DNA from: Rothia sp. HMSC078H08
GTDB lineage: Bacteria > Actinomycetota > Actinomycetes > Actinomycetales > Micrococcaceae
Assembly (NCBI RefSeq): GCF_001808955.1
Contig: NZ_KV795253.1
Location: forward strand, 20,316-76,843
DNA: 56,528 bases
Direction of reading: 5' to 3'
This document shows positions 36,630 to 44,968 of the stretch, one piece after another; the first letter of the stretch is position 1, and every line of letters starts with the position of its first letter. The notes under the pieces were generated by a model that did not search any database, was not told the DNA's origin, and saw nothing but the letters and a program-made list of their open reading frames with translations. The translations under genes were made by a program, and so were the position numbers.

Positions 36630-38279
36630 GTGGGCTCCTACTCACCCGGTGAAACCGCCTCCCCGGATAACGAAGCAACCCGCCCCCTACGTGCGGGTTC
36701 CCCCGCGCAGGATGGTTCCGCACCCTCCCCGGGGAACTTCTTTGTGCGCCTACGCGCAGCCTGGAAGAGCATGAGGAACCCCGAGGCATCCCCCGAAGAG
36801 CTCGGGTACGTACCCCACCTGCGTTCGCGCCTTATCGCCATCCTCGTGACAGCCCTCGGCATTGCATGCCTCATCATTGGCCTGTCCACCTACGTGACCC
36901 TGCAGAACTCCCTCTACCAGCAGGCACAAAGCGACCTCAAAGAAACCAGCCACCGCGTAGTGCAGCCGACCTCCCGAGACGGCAAGCGAGAAGAAGTGGA
37001 CTGCAGCGACCTGCAGAAGAGCAGCTCCCTCTTTGCGCCCGGTCAGGCGTCCGGAACTATCATCACCTGCGTGGAATCCGAAGGTGCCGTAGAAATCGCC
37101 AGCAAGCTCACCAAGGAGGGCACCGTACAAACCCTTTCCGCCAACGACCAGGTAACCCTCGGAACCATGGCACTGAATGCCACTAGGGAAGAAGTCCAAG
37201 AGGTCAAGCTGGAATCCGGCCTGTACCTCATCAAAATCACCCCGAAGGCTAATAGCAGCGCCGATGCCCAGGTGGTTGGTATTCCGCTCGCCAACGTACA
37301 GCAGACCCTCACCATCTTCGTGATTGTGGTAGCCCTCGGTTCCATCGCCGTGATGGTTGGTGCCGGCGTGGCGGGCTCCTACATTATTCGCGGCACCATG
37401 AAGCCCCTGGAGCGAGTCTCCGCGGTGGCAACCGATGTTGCGCACCTGGACCTGGAAGAGCACACCATCTCCTCGGCGGTGCGAGTGGAACCGCGTGATT
37501 CCGATCCGCGCACCGAAGTGGGTGCCGTGGGCTACGCCCTCAATCAGCTGCTGGATAACGTGAACTCCGCCCTCGAGGTGCGCGAACGTACCGAACACCA
37601 GATTCGCGCCTTTATTGCGGACGCCTCCCACGAGCTACGCACGCCCCTTGCCGCCATTAAGGGGTACTCCGATATGCTCCGCTGGACCGAGCCGCTCAGC
37701 GAATCCGGCCAGTCCTCCCTGGCGCGTATCGACTCGCAGACCGAACGTATGTCCCGCCTAGTTGAGGATCTGCTGACCCTCGCTCGCCTGGACGAGGGTC
37801 GCGAACCCAAGTTTGAGCAGGTTGACCTGACCGAGCTGGTGCTTGAATGCACCTCCGACATGCAGGCGGCAGCGCGCACCCACGAATGGCACCTGAACCT
37901 GCCTGACGAGCCGGTTGAGGTTGTTGCCGACCGCTCCCAGATTCAGCGCGTGATCTTGAACCTGCTCTCGAATGCCCGCAAGCACACGGACGAGGGTACT
38001 CGAGTGACCGCTGGCCTGGCCGTGGATACTGCACGCCGTGAAGCCGTGGTGACCGTGACCGATAACGGTCCGGGTATTGCCCCGGACTTCTTGCCGAAGA
38101 TTTTTGACCGCTTCACCCGTGCCGATAAGGCGCGTTCCGGTTCGGATGGCACCACCGGCCTGGGACTGGCAATTGTGCAGGCGATTGTGCAGGCGCACGG
38201 CGGTTCGATTCAGGCGCAGAGTCAGCCTGGGCATACGGTCTTTACGGTGCGTCTGCCTTTGGAGGCGGCGCGCGCCTAA
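36630..38279 (+). CDS. Sensor histidine kinase (two-component)
   Basis: The 549-residue kinase has a disordered N-terminus, a first membrane helix (RLIAILVTALGIACLIIGLST, about 70-90), an external sensor domain of about 140 residues, a second helix (LTIFVIVVALGSIAVMVGAG), a HAMP domain, the phospho-histidine in ASHELRTPLAAIKGY (about 333) and an ATPase domain with NLLSNARKHT, DNGPGIAPDF and GLGLAIVQ. It phosphorylates the preceding response regulator. GTG 36630 is preferred because AAAGG lies 7 bases upstream; ATG 36624 sits too close. The signal sensed is unknown. Confidence 0.93.
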   Translation: MGSYSPGETASPDNEATRPLRAGSPAQDGSAPSPGNFFVRLRAAWKSMRNPEASPEELGYVPHLRSRLIAILVTALGIACLIIGLSTYVTLQNSLYQQAQSDLKETSHRVVQPTSRDGKREEVDCSDLQKSSSLFAPGQASGTIITCVESEGAVEIASKLTKEGTVQTLSANDQVTLGTMALNATREEVQEVKLESGLYLIKITPKANSSADAQVVGIPLANVQQTLTIFVIVVALGSIAVMVGAGVAGSYIIRGTMKPLERVSAVATDVAHLDLEEHTISSAVRVEPRDSDPRTEVGAVGYALNQLLDNVNSALEVRERTEHQIRAFIADASHELRTPLAAIKGYSDMLRWTEPLSESGQSSLARIDSQTERMSRLVEDLLTLARLDEGREPKFEQVDLTELVLECTSDMQAAARTHEWHLNLPDEPVEVVADRSQIQRVILNLLSNARKHTDEGTRVTAGLAVDTARREAVVTVTDNGPGIAPDFLPKIFDRFTRADKARSGSDGTTGLGLAIVQAIVQAHGGSIQAQSQPGHTVFTVRLPLEAARA

Positions 38280-38448
38280 TGCGCCTGCTCGGTGGCTTGC
38301 TGAGCGGCTCGCTGAGCGGGGAGCCGGGGGAGTGCTCGAGGGGGTGGGGTGTGTTGTGCATACCCCGCCCCTTGGTGCGCGTTTTTGGGGTGTTATAGCG
38401 CCCTGACGTGCTAAAACACTAAATTGCTTGTTGAGTAAAGATTAAATC

Positions 38449-38477
38449 TGCACTTCAAGTTTATTGCCTTGAGTGCA
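38449..38477. promoter_or_regulatory. Candidate operator for the TetR regulator of the MMPL gene
   Basis: TGCACTTCAAG, 8 bases, CTTGAGTGCA form an inverted repeat with one extra T, about 67 bases before the TetR gene start. Confidence 0.45.
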
Positions 38478-38543
38478 AATATGTGGTGAATCTAACCCCC
38501 AAATAGTTACTCCCGGTGAAACATTGCGCGTATTGTAAAAAGC

Positions 38544-39245
38544 ATGGCTAATCTTGTTGAATCCCCCGCAAACATCACGGACAAGCGTTCCGCCCGCAAG
38601 GCAGAGAACCGCATCGCAATCGTTGAGGCAGCAGAATCCCTCATCCTCGAGGGCGGCTACGGCGCCCTCAACGCAGAAGCACTCGCGGAACGCGCAGGCG
38701 TCTCCCGCCGCACCATCTTCAACCACTTCGCCTCCGTAGACGACGTGCTGGTCACCCGCATGAACCAGTACTTCAACCGCATCTTCGAAGAATGCGACTT
38801 CACCATCTCCGGTGAAAACGCAAGCATGGAAGCCGAAATGCTCTCCATTGCCCGCAAGGTCTTCATGAGCAACACCCTCGAAGAGTACATCGCACCCTTC
38901 GCACACCTGCTCTACGCCCTCGAAATGGACAGCCCCGCGAAGTTCGAAGAATATTCGCACGTCATCCTCGAGCGCACCTACGACATCTTCCTTGAGCAGT
39001 ACCTCGAGGCGTACCCCGACCTGCCCTACCTGCGCGTGGCAGTCTTCGCCTCCAACCTCGCCGAAACCATCGGTGAAGGCGTCTACTACTACCTCACCCG
39101 CGCCGAAGAAATGACGGTCAAGGTCGCAGCGGAAGCCCCCGAAGGCACCCACCCCGAAGCACTCGCCATTGAAGCAATGCGCCAGTGCGTACTCGAAGCA
39201 CTCGACTACCTGGGTCGTCTGGTCCAGGGCGAATTCGCAAGCTAA
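38544..39245 (+). CDS. TetR family transcriptional regulator (next to MMPL exporter)
   Basis: The 233-residue protein has an N-terminal DNA-binding domain (AIVEAAESLILEGGYGALN, then ALAERAGVSRRTIFNHFAS, about 24-65), with a typical TetR helix-turn-helix, and a helical C-terminus rich in acidic residues. It probably represses the following MMPL exporter gene. There is no clear ribosome site; TATTGT lies 8 bases before the ATG, so leaderless translation is possible. An inverted repeat about 67 bases upstream may be its operator. Confidence 0.9.
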   Translation: MANLVESPANITDKRSARKAENRIAIVEAAESLILEGGYGALNAEALAERAGVSRRTIFNHFASVDDVLVTRMNQYFNRIFEECDFTISGENASMEAEMLSIARKVFMSNTLEEYIAPFAHLLYALEMDSPAKFEEYSHVILERTYDIFLEQYLEAYPDLPYLRVAVFASNLAETIGEGVYYYLTRAEEMTVKVAAEAPEGTHPEALAIEAMRQCVLEALDYLGRLVQGEFAS

Positions 39246-39252
39246 GCCCCAT

Positions 39253-39264
39253 AGCGTTAACGCT
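39253..39264. promoter_or_regulatory. 12-bp palindrome before the MMPL gene
   Basis: AGCGTTAACGCT, a perfect palindrome 8 bases after the TetR stop. Possible operator; no second copy seen. Confidence 0.3.
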
Positions 39265-39279
39265 CAAACACTCTCGCTT

Positions 39280-39320
39280 CGGGCACCTCATCTGCAGGTG
39301 CCCGGGGCGGGGTGTTTTTT
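39280..39320 (+). terminator. Terminator after the TetR gene
   Basis: Stem CGGGCACCT / AGGTGCCCG with a 7-base loop, then a GC stretch and TTTTTT at 39315-39320. Confidence 0.65.
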
Positions 39321-39429
39321 GCCTAAAAACAGGACACAGCGTTCGTCGTACAGGGCAAACCACACGCCGTATTCACACGCACCCAACACCCCAAACTCTT
39401 CACTCGCTCAACTTCAAAAGGACTGAATC

Positions 39430-42243
39430 ATGGCTACATGGCTCTACCGCATCGGTGAAGCTGCCGCCCGCCGCGCATGGGCTGTCATCCTCACCTGGGT
39501 ACTCATCGTCGCCGGTGTAGCGGGTGCCTACACCGCGTTCCACGGCAAGCTCAGTAACACCTTCACCATGCCCGGAACGCAGACCCAGCAGCTCTCCGAC
39601 GAGCTCGCACAGCGCTTCCCCAGCGCCAACCGCGGCTCCGGCCAGATCATTCTCACCGCCGGTGACGGCACCGCCCTCACCGAAGAGCAGAAGCAGGCAT
39701 TCTCCGCCGCACTGAGCGCACTGCCCAGCGAGGTGCCCTCCGTTGATGCGGTCACCGACCCGTTCACCACCACCTCCAAGCTTGCAGAAGCGAAAACCCA
39801 GCTCGACGAGGCGCACGCCAAGATTGCTGCCGCCCCCTCCCAGATTGAGGATGGCAAAAAGCAGCTGAACGCCGCTACCTCGCAGATTGAGGACGGCACC
39901 AAGCAGATTGCCGAGAACGAGAAGAAGCTCGACGACTCGCAGGCGCAGATTACCGCAGGTCGAAAGCAGTTGGACGAGGCGCAGAAGCAGCTCGACGACG
40001 CCCAGGCACAGCTGAAGGACGGCTACGCCCAGGCGGAGGCGGCAGGCTCACCCGCCGCCATGATGGAGCAGCTCAATGCCCAGCAGGCGCAGCTGACCGA
40101 GCAACAGAACGTGCTCAATCAGCAGCGCGATACCCTGACCGAGAGCCAGAAGCAGGTTGATGCGGGCCGCGCAGAGATCGCCTCCAAGAAGGACGAACTG
40201 GCTGAAGGCAAGAAGAAGCTGGATGAGCAGCGCAACCAGCTTCAGAAGACCGAGAGTGACCTGCCGGCACAGCGTGAGCAGCTGGAGCGTCAGCAGAAGC
40301 TCTACGACTTCACCTCCGGCTACCGTATGGTCTCTGAGGATCAGTCCACGGCGATTGCGACTGTCTCGTTTAAGAAGAAGATTTACGAGGTGCCGTCCGC
40401 CGAATTGCAGAAGGTCATGTCCGACATTGAGTCGGCGAACCTGCACGGGGCGACCGTACAGTTCGACGTGAACCTGAGCGAATCCGCGCTTGGTGGCGGC
40501 TCACACACCGGTGAGGTTGCGGGTATGGCCATCGCCTTCATCGTGCTGATGGTTATGCTCGGCACCCTCGTGGCTGCCGGCCTGCCGATTCTCATGTCTT
40601 TGGTGGGCGTGGTGGTGGGTGTGCTCGGCACGCTCTCCCTCTCGTCCGTCGTGGAGATGAGCTCCACCGCCTACACCCTGGGCCTGATGCTCGGCCTGGC
40701 AGTCGGTATCGACTATTCGCTGTTCATTCTGAACCGCTACCGAACGAACCTGCTGGACGGCATGCCGAAGGTCCAGGCGATTGCCCTGGCGAACGGCACG
40801 AGCGGTAACGCCGTGATTTTTGCGGCGAGCACCGTGATTATTGCGCTCGTGGCGCTGAACGTGACCGGTATTCCCTTCCTGGGCGTGATGGGTAATGCCG
40901 CCGCTTTCTGCGTGGTTGTTGCCGCCCTGATTGCGGTGACTCTCACCCCGGCGGTGCTGTCCCTGGCGGGTACCAAGATTATGTCTAAGAAGCTGTGGGC
41001 TTCCATCGATACCCCGCAGAAGATTGCGGAACGCCGCGTGCAGGATGCCGAACGCACCGAGAAGCCGAACGGTTGGTTGCGCCTCGTGCTGGCGCGTCCG
41101 CTGTTGACCCTGGTGGTGGGTACGCTGGCGCTGCTGGCGGTTGCCGCCCCCATGTCTCAGATGCGCCTGGGTCTGCCGGACGCCTCGAACTACCCCTCCG
41201 ATAGCGCCGCGTACAAGTCGTATGCGCTGGTCAAGGACAAGTTCGGTGAGGGTATGAGTGCCCCGCTGGTTGCGGTCGCGCACACCCCCGCGAATATGAG
41301 CGAGGAGCAGGCTCAGCAGGCGCAGATTGATATCGCCTCTGCGGTCAAGGAACGCGGCGGCGCGAACGTGCAGGCTGTGGTTCCCGGCGGTATGACTGAT
41401 GACCGTACCCTGATGATTTTCCAGGTGATTCCTGCCCACAGTGCAAGCTCCGTGGAGACTGAAGAGCTCGTCCACGAGCTGCGCGCCGTGACCGTTCCGG
41501 TTCAGGGCTCTGAGGTGTCTCTCGGTATTGCGGGTCAGACCAGCGGCAATATCGACGTCTCCGAGGTGCTTGCCCAGAAGCTGCCCCTGTACCTGGGCGT
41601 GGTGATGGGCCTGTCCTTCCTGGTGCTGATCCTGGTGTTTCGTTCGATTATGGTTCCGCTGGTTGCCTCAGTGGGCTTCCTCTTCTCGGTGCTGGCGAGC
41701 TTCGGTGCCGTGGTGTCGATTTACCAGTTGGGCTTCATGAGTTCCCTCTTTGGCGTGGACCATCCGGGTCCGGTGTTGTCCTTCTTGCCGACCCTGCTCA
41801 TCGGTATTCTTTTCGGTCTTGCGATGGATTACCAGATGTTCTTGGTGACCGGCATGCGTGAAGCGTACGTGCACGGCAAGGATGCGGCGACCGCCATTGT
41901 GAGCGGCTACAACCATGCGGTGCGTGTGGTGGTGGCTGCCGCGATCATCATGATTTCGGTGTTTGGCGGCTTCATCTTTGCTGATTCGACGATGATCCGC
42001 CCGATGGGCTTTGGTTTGGCGTTCGGTGTGCTCGTGGATGCGTTCATTGTGCGCATGACGCTGACCCCGGCGATTATGGCTCTGCTGGGCGATAAGGCGT
42101 GGTGGATGCCGAAGTGGCTGGATCGCCTCACTCCGAATATGGATGTTGAGGGCGCCGCTCTGAGCGAGAAGATGAGCGAGAAGATTCAGCACGAGCGTGA
42201 GTCTGCTGCCGCCGACTCGGGTAGCAAGCTCGGGTCAGAGTAA
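39430..42243 (+). CDS. MMPL/RND family exporter with coiled-coil external domain
   Basis: The 937-residue transporter has the MMPL plan: one N-terminal helix, a large external segment (about 60-340), a helix bundle with LGLMLGLAVGIDYSLFI (the proton-relay Asp-Tyr), a second external loop (about 550-690) and a second bundle with GILFGLAMDYQMFLV. The first external segment contains about 170 residues of heptad-rich Gln/Glu/Lys/Ala, predicted to be a long coiled-coil hairpin, a feature seen in YhgE/Pip-like and some MMPL proteins. It probably exports a lipid, glycolipid or drug. AAAGGA precedes the ATG. The TetR gene upstream is its likely repressor. Confidence 0.92.
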   Translation: MATWLYRIGEAAARRAWAVILTWVLIVAGVAGAYTAFHGKLSNTFTMPGTQTQQLSDELAQRFPSANRGSGQIILTAGDGTALTEEQKQAFSAALSALPSEVPSVDAVTDPFTTTSKLAEAKTQLDEAHAKIAAAPSQIEDGKKQLNAATSQIEDGTKQIAENEKKLDDSQAQITAGRKQLDEAQKQLDDAQAQLKDGYAQAEAAGSPAAMMEQLNAQQAQLTEQQNVLNQQRDTLTESQKQVDAGRAEIASKKDELAEGKKKLDEQRNQLQKTESDLPAQREQLERQQKLYDFTSGYRMVSEDQSTAIATVSFKKKIYEVPSAELQKVMSDIESANLHGATVQFDVNLSESALGGGSHTGEVAGMAIAFIVLMVMLGTLVAAGLPILMSLVGVVVGVLGTLSLSSVVEMSSTAYTLGLMLGLAVGIDYSLFILNRYRTNLLDGMPKVQAIALANGTSGNAVIFAASTVIIALVALNVTGIPFLGVMGNAAAFCVVVAALIAVTLTPAVLSLAGTKIMSKKLWASIDTPQKIAERRVQDAERTEKPNGWLRLVLARPLLTLVVGTLALLAVAAPMSQMRLGLPDASNYPSDSAAYKSYALVKDKFGEGMSAPLVAVAHTPANMSEEQAQQAQIDIASAVKERGGANVQAVVPGGMTDDRTLMIFQVIPAHSASSVETEELVHELRAVTVPVQGSEVSLGIAGQTSGNIDVSEVLAQKLPLYLGVVMGLSFLVLILVFRSIMVPLVASVGFLFSVLASFGAVVSIYQLGFMSSLFGVDHPGPVLSFLPTLLIGILFGLAMDYQMFLVTGMREAYVHGKDAATAIVSGYNHAVRVVVAAAIIMISVFGGFIFADSTMIRPMGFGLAFGVLVDAFIVRMTLTPAIMALLGDKAWWMPKWLDRLTPNMDVEGAALSEKMSEKIQHERESAAADSGSKLGSE

Positions 42244-42244
42244 A

Positions 42245-42291
42245 GTATTAGTGTGCGTTTGTGCGCTACGGCGCACTCTGAAGACTAATAC
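42245..42291 (+). promoter_or_regulatory. Structured leader upstream of the FluC pair
   Basis: Outer stem GTATTAGT / ACTAATAC encloses a second stem GTGCGC-TACG-GCGCAC. It lies between the MMPL stop and the first fluC start. It does not show the fluoride-riboswitch consensus, so it is either an MMPL 3-prime hairpin or a different regulatory RNA. Confidence 0.5.
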
Positions 42292-42316
42292 GAGACGAAA
42301 GGGCAGGTGCACGGCG

Positions 42317-42772
42317 ATGAGGAACCGCGCGAGTATCCGACAGTGGATAGGAGGCGTTCTGAACCGTGTGCCTGCCCCTTTTCTTGTCTTTTTGGGCGGC
42401 GGCACGGGTGCGCTGTGCCGCGTGTACACTCCCGGCGGCGTGCTGGTGGCGAACCTGCTGGGCTCGTTCACGCTAGGTCTGTTGACGATGGTGTGGAATG
42501 CCTACGCGCGCCGTGATGGTGAGGACCGGATTCATTCGTTCCGCCTGCTCTTTGGTGCCGGCATGATGGGCGGCTACACGACGTATTCTTCAATTGCGGC
42601 GGTTTTGGCGCAGACGATTTTTCTGCCGTACACGGTGCATAGTGGGTATATGGTGTTGGCGGTGCTGGTGCTGCTGGTGGGTGGTTTGGTTGCCGCCGCT
42701 GCGGGCATGCTGACGGGTCGTTTTGTGGCGTCCCGTCTGGTCTCTGCCCGTGATGTTGAGGAGGACCGCTAA
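42317..42772 (+). CDS. crcB: Fluoride exporter FluC/CrcB, subunit 1
   Basis: The 151-residue protein has four hydrophobic helices and FluC motifs GGGTGALCRV, VANLLGSFTLGLL (the conserved Asn) and GGYTTYSSIA (variant of GGxTTFS). It is shorter than usual between the first two motifs. FluC channels export fluoride; two adjacent genes commonly encode a heterodimer. ATG 42317 has AGGTG about 8 bases upstream; the long upstream frame overlaps the MMPL gene and is rejected. The stop overlaps the start of subunit 2. Confidence 0.88.
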   Translation: MRNRASIRQWIGGVLNRVPAPFLVFLGGGTGALCRVYTPGGVLVANLLGSFTLGLLTMVWNAYARRDGEDRIHSFRLLFGAGMMGGYTTYSSIAAVLAQTIFLPYTVHSGYMVLAVLVLLVGGLVAAAAGMLTGRFVASRLVSARDVEEDR

Positions 42773-43224
42773 TGTTTTTCGCTCTGATGGTGTTCCTCTG
42801 CGGCGGCTTGGGTGCGATGACCCGCTTCTTCCTCGATAAGGCGATGTCGCCTCGCTTGCGTACGGAGTCGTCGATTATTAGCCCGGTGTTCGTCATTAAC
42901 CTGGTGGGTTCGTTCCTGTATGGTCTGCTGATTTTGCCGGTGTCTAATCCTCGCGCGCTGGGTGTGCACTATAACGCCATGGATCAGGTGGCGTTCTGGT
43001 GCACGGTGATTACGACCGGTCTGCTGGGTGGTTTTACGACGTTTTCGACCGCTATGGTGGAGGCGCTGACCGCCCGTTCTGAGGGCAAGATGGTGAAGTT
43101 CCTGATGCTGTGGTTGGTGCAGGTGGTTGGTGCGATGGTGGCTGCGATTGCGGGTGCGTTGCTGTTTGTGCTGTTGTTTGGTCGGTATATTGCGCCGGTG
43201 TTCCCGCCGGATGTTCTGTACTGA
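42772..43224 (+). CDS. crcB: Fluoride exporter FluC/CrcB, subunit 2
   Basis: The 150-residue protein has CGGLGAMTRFFLD, FVINLVGSFLYGLL and the classical GGFTTFSTAMVEA, with four helices. It is closer to canonical FluC than subunit 1. The TAATG overlap with subunit 1 indicates translational coupling and paired assembly. Confidence 0.92.
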   Translation: MFFALMVFLCGGLGAMTRFFLDKAMSPRLRTESSIISPVFVINLVGSFLYGLLILPVSNPRALGVHYNAMDQVAFWCTVITTGLLGGFTTFSTAMVEALTARSEGKMVKFLMLWLVQVVGAMVAAIAGALLFVLLFGRYIAPVFPPDVLY

Positions 43225-43376
43225 CGGCACCAGCTGCGGTGGTTCTCGTGGGGTGTTTGGGTGCGTGTACAGCTTTTTCACAGTTTCGCCTAGGGTGAGC
43301 CATAGGGCGGTCTTTTACACTGGTGGTGAACGATATGCGGCGGGTACGAACATTAACCCGCTATATGCCACCAAGA

Positions 43377-43400
43377 ATATATGTTAGAACAGGCATATAT
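43377..43400. repeat. Short inverted repeat upstream of the VanZ-like gene
   Basis: ATATATG, 10 bases, CATATAT, about 50 bases before the VanZ-like start. Possible operator or -10 region; weak evidence. Confidence 0.3.
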
Positions 43401-43449
43401 GCAGGTGGATTTCATATAACTCACTCTCACGACCCAAGGAACACACGGC

Positions 43450-44088
43450 ATGCAGGAACTGCTCAGTAAACACATGATTGGCACTTTCGCCATCGAGATT
43501 GCGGCACTCACAGCAGTGCTCTCCATCATTGGATTTATTGGTATGCGCCTGCGCGCCAAGAAGACCGGTCGAGCGCACGGCATCCGCCAGTACCTGCTGA
43601 CTGCGTCCTTCGCGCTGTTCCTCGCCTCGATTCTTTCTCTGACGCTGACTCCGATTGGTAGCGCAAATAGCGTCACGAACCCCGAGCTCTACTACCCGCG
43701 CTTCTACGTGGGCTGGAGCTGGCAGCAGGCGTGGGAGTTGACTGCCGGCATGGGTCTGCGCCGCTTCGCAACCACCGTGTATGCGCAGCTCTTCTTCAAT
43801 ATTGCGATGTTCATCCCCCTGGGCTTCTTCACCGCGGGTTGCCTGCGCTGGGGTCTGCGCGCCACGGCACTGAGCGGCTTCGCGCTCTCAAGCTTCATTG
43901 AGTTGAGCCAGCTGACCGGTAACTGGGGTCTGGCGGGCTTCACCTACCGCACTTTCGATGTGGATGACATTGTGAATAATACTGCCGGTGCGGTTCTCGG
44001 TGCGGTCTGCATCTGGGTGGTGCGCGCGATTCAGAAGCGCCGCGCGGCTAAGAATGACCGGGCGCTGGCAATGGCTACCGCCGCCTAG
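43450..44088 (+). CDS. VanZ-like family membrane protein
   Basis: The 212-residue protein has five hydrophobic helices and the VanZ-domain motifs NIAMFIPLGFF, SSFIELSQLTG and FDVDDIVNNTAGAVLGAV. VanZ proteins confer low-level teicoplanin resistance in enterococci; most actinobacterial members have unknown functions, possibly linked to cell wall. The purine-rich stretch before ATG 43450 (CAAGGAACACACGGC) contains AAGGA about 11 bases upstream. It is a single gene. Confidence 0.88.
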   Translation: MQELLSKHMIGTFAIEIAALTAVLSIIGFIGMRLRAKKTGRAHGIRQYLLTASFALFLASILSLTLTPIGSANSVTNPELYYPRFYVGWSWQQAWELTAGMGLRRFATTVYAQLFFNIAMFIPLGFFTAGCLRWGLRATALSGFALSSFIELSQLTGNWGLAGFTYRTFDVDDIVNNTAGAVLGAVCIWVVRAIQKRRAAKNDRALAMATAA

Positions 44089-44104
44089 TAGATTCTCGGA
44101 TTGC

Positions 44105-44154
44105 CAGACGTTTTCATAACATGATTGATATAATTCATGTTATGAAAACGTCTG
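44105..44154. promoter_or_regulatory. Large palindrome with promoter and start codon of HTH-nucleotidyltransferase gene
   Basis: Two perfect 20-base arms (44105-44124 and 44135-44154; 5-prime arm CAGACGTTTTCATAACATGA) flank a 10-base spacer containing a perfect TATAAT -10 (44129-44134). The downstream ATG at 44142 lies inside the right arm, 7 bases after the -10, so the transcript is probably leaderless and the site self-regulating. A related palindrome follows the gene (44823-44874). Confidence 0.85.
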
Positions 44155-44747
44155 CTCCTAGCCTCCTTCCCATCTTGCGTAGCGACCTGCAGGGTGAAGT
44201 GATGGCATTGCTGTTCTCTCACCCTGAGCAGCAATACACGGTGTCACAGATTGCTGATGCGACACGTGCATCATTGCCGACTGTTTCCCGAGAAGTGAAT
44301 CGTCTAAATCAATCCGGTTTGGTGACTGTCCAGAATGTTGGTAGGACCCGTATGGTGCAAGCCAAGGTTGATAATCCGGTGGGCCAGGCGATGCGTCAGT
44401 TGATTCTGGTAACGTATGGCCCCGTTCCGGTGCTCCGGGATACTTTGCAGGGCGTTTCCAATATTGAGGGTGCTGCTATTTATGGTTCGTGGGCTAGCCG
44501 TCGTTCTGGGGTGGCGGGGCACGTGCCGAATGATATTGATGTGCTGGTTGTGGGCTCCCCTTCACGGCAGAAGCTGTATGAGGCTATCGATGATGCTGAG
44601 CAGAAGCTTGGCTATGAGGTGAATGTGAAGCGGCTATCTCCTGAGGCTTGGAACTCGCAGGATGGCTTCGTGCAGACTGTGCGGTCGCGTCCTATGGAGG
44701 TTCTCTTTGGGCAGCTGGAGGTGAATGATGTCCACGCTGAAGCCTAA
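44142..44747 (+). CDS. HTH-nucleotidyltransferase fusion protein
   Basis: The 201-residue protein has an N-terminal winged helix-turn-helix (LRSDLQGEVMALLF, then YTVSQIADATRASLPTVSREVNRLNQSGL, about 10-60) and a C-terminal minimal nucleotidyltransferase domain with GSWASRRSG and the metal-binding pair PNDIDVLVVG. Such proteins resemble MNT-type antitoxins and regulators that usually have a HEPN-like partner. ATG 44142 is preferred over 44121 because TATAAT lies 7 bases upstream (leaderless). A strong GGAGG and ATG at its 3-prime end (44717-44730) mark the start of a coupled partner that is now truncated. Confidence 0.8.
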   Translation: MKTSAPSLLPILRSDLQGEVMALLFSHPEQQYTVSQIADATRASLPTVSREVNRLNQSGLVTVQNVGRTRMVQAKVDNPVGQAMRQLILVTYGPVPVLRDTLQGVSNIEGAAIYGSWASRRSGVAGHVPNDIDVLVVGSPSRQKLYEAIDDAEQKLGYEVNVKRLSPEAWNSQDGFVQTVRSRPMEVLFGQLEVNDVHAEA

Positions 44748-44763
44748 GCTAGGACCTTTCTAG
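44728..44763 (+). pseudogene. Remnant start of a coupled partner gene
   Basis: Inside the end of the HTH-nucleotidyltransferase gene, in another frame, GGAGG (44717-44721) lies 6 bases before ATG 44728, which reads MSTLKPKLGPF and then stops at TAG 44761. A strong ribosome site with an overlapping start is typical of coupled operons, so a second gene probably was here and has been lost. Confidence 0.45.
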
Positions 44764-44822
44764 ACTGTATTTCTTGTTGGCACCTCTGAATGAACCTCCT
44801 TCCGTGAGGTAGACGCAACGGA

Positions 44823-44874
44823 CCCCTCATTTTCATAACCTGACCGATATTGTGCAGGTTATGAAAATGAGGGG
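44823..44874. promoter_or_regulatory. Second large palindrome, related to 44105-44154
   Basis: Arms CCCCTCATTTTCATAACCTG and CAGGTTATGAAAATGAGGGG (20 bases, perfect) with a 12-base spacer. The core TTTTCATAACxTGA, GATAT and TTATGAAAA is shared with the first palindrome, including the position of an ATG in the right arm (44861). It may be a second operator or a terminator. Confidence 0.8.
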
Positions 44875-44935
44875 TTCGCTGTTTTTAGATGAAACCTCGC
44901 CGGATAAATCTATTCAGATAAACCCGGCTCTATGA
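44861..44935 (+). pseudogene. Short frame driven by the second palindrome
   Basis: ATG 44861 stands at the same place in the palindrome as the start of the upstream gene and opens a 24-codon frame (MKMRGSLFLDETSPDKSIQ...) ending at TGA 44933. It may be a degraded paralogue start, a tiny peptide or chance. Low confidence. Confidence 0.25.
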
Positions 44936-44968
44936 AACCCTAGACAGGGAAGTTCTCGGGTGGGAAGA

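Noticed and set aside
42241..42316. Possible fluoride riboswitch before crcB
   Set aside because: Hairpins exist, but the conserved sequence of the fluoride riboswitch is missing, so only a generic structured leader is reported.
44101..44134. Standard -35/-10 promoter in front of the HTH-nucleotidyltransferase gene
   Set aside because: TTGCCA at 44101 is 22 bases from TATAAT, too far for a normal -35. The -10 alone is reported as part of the palindrome.
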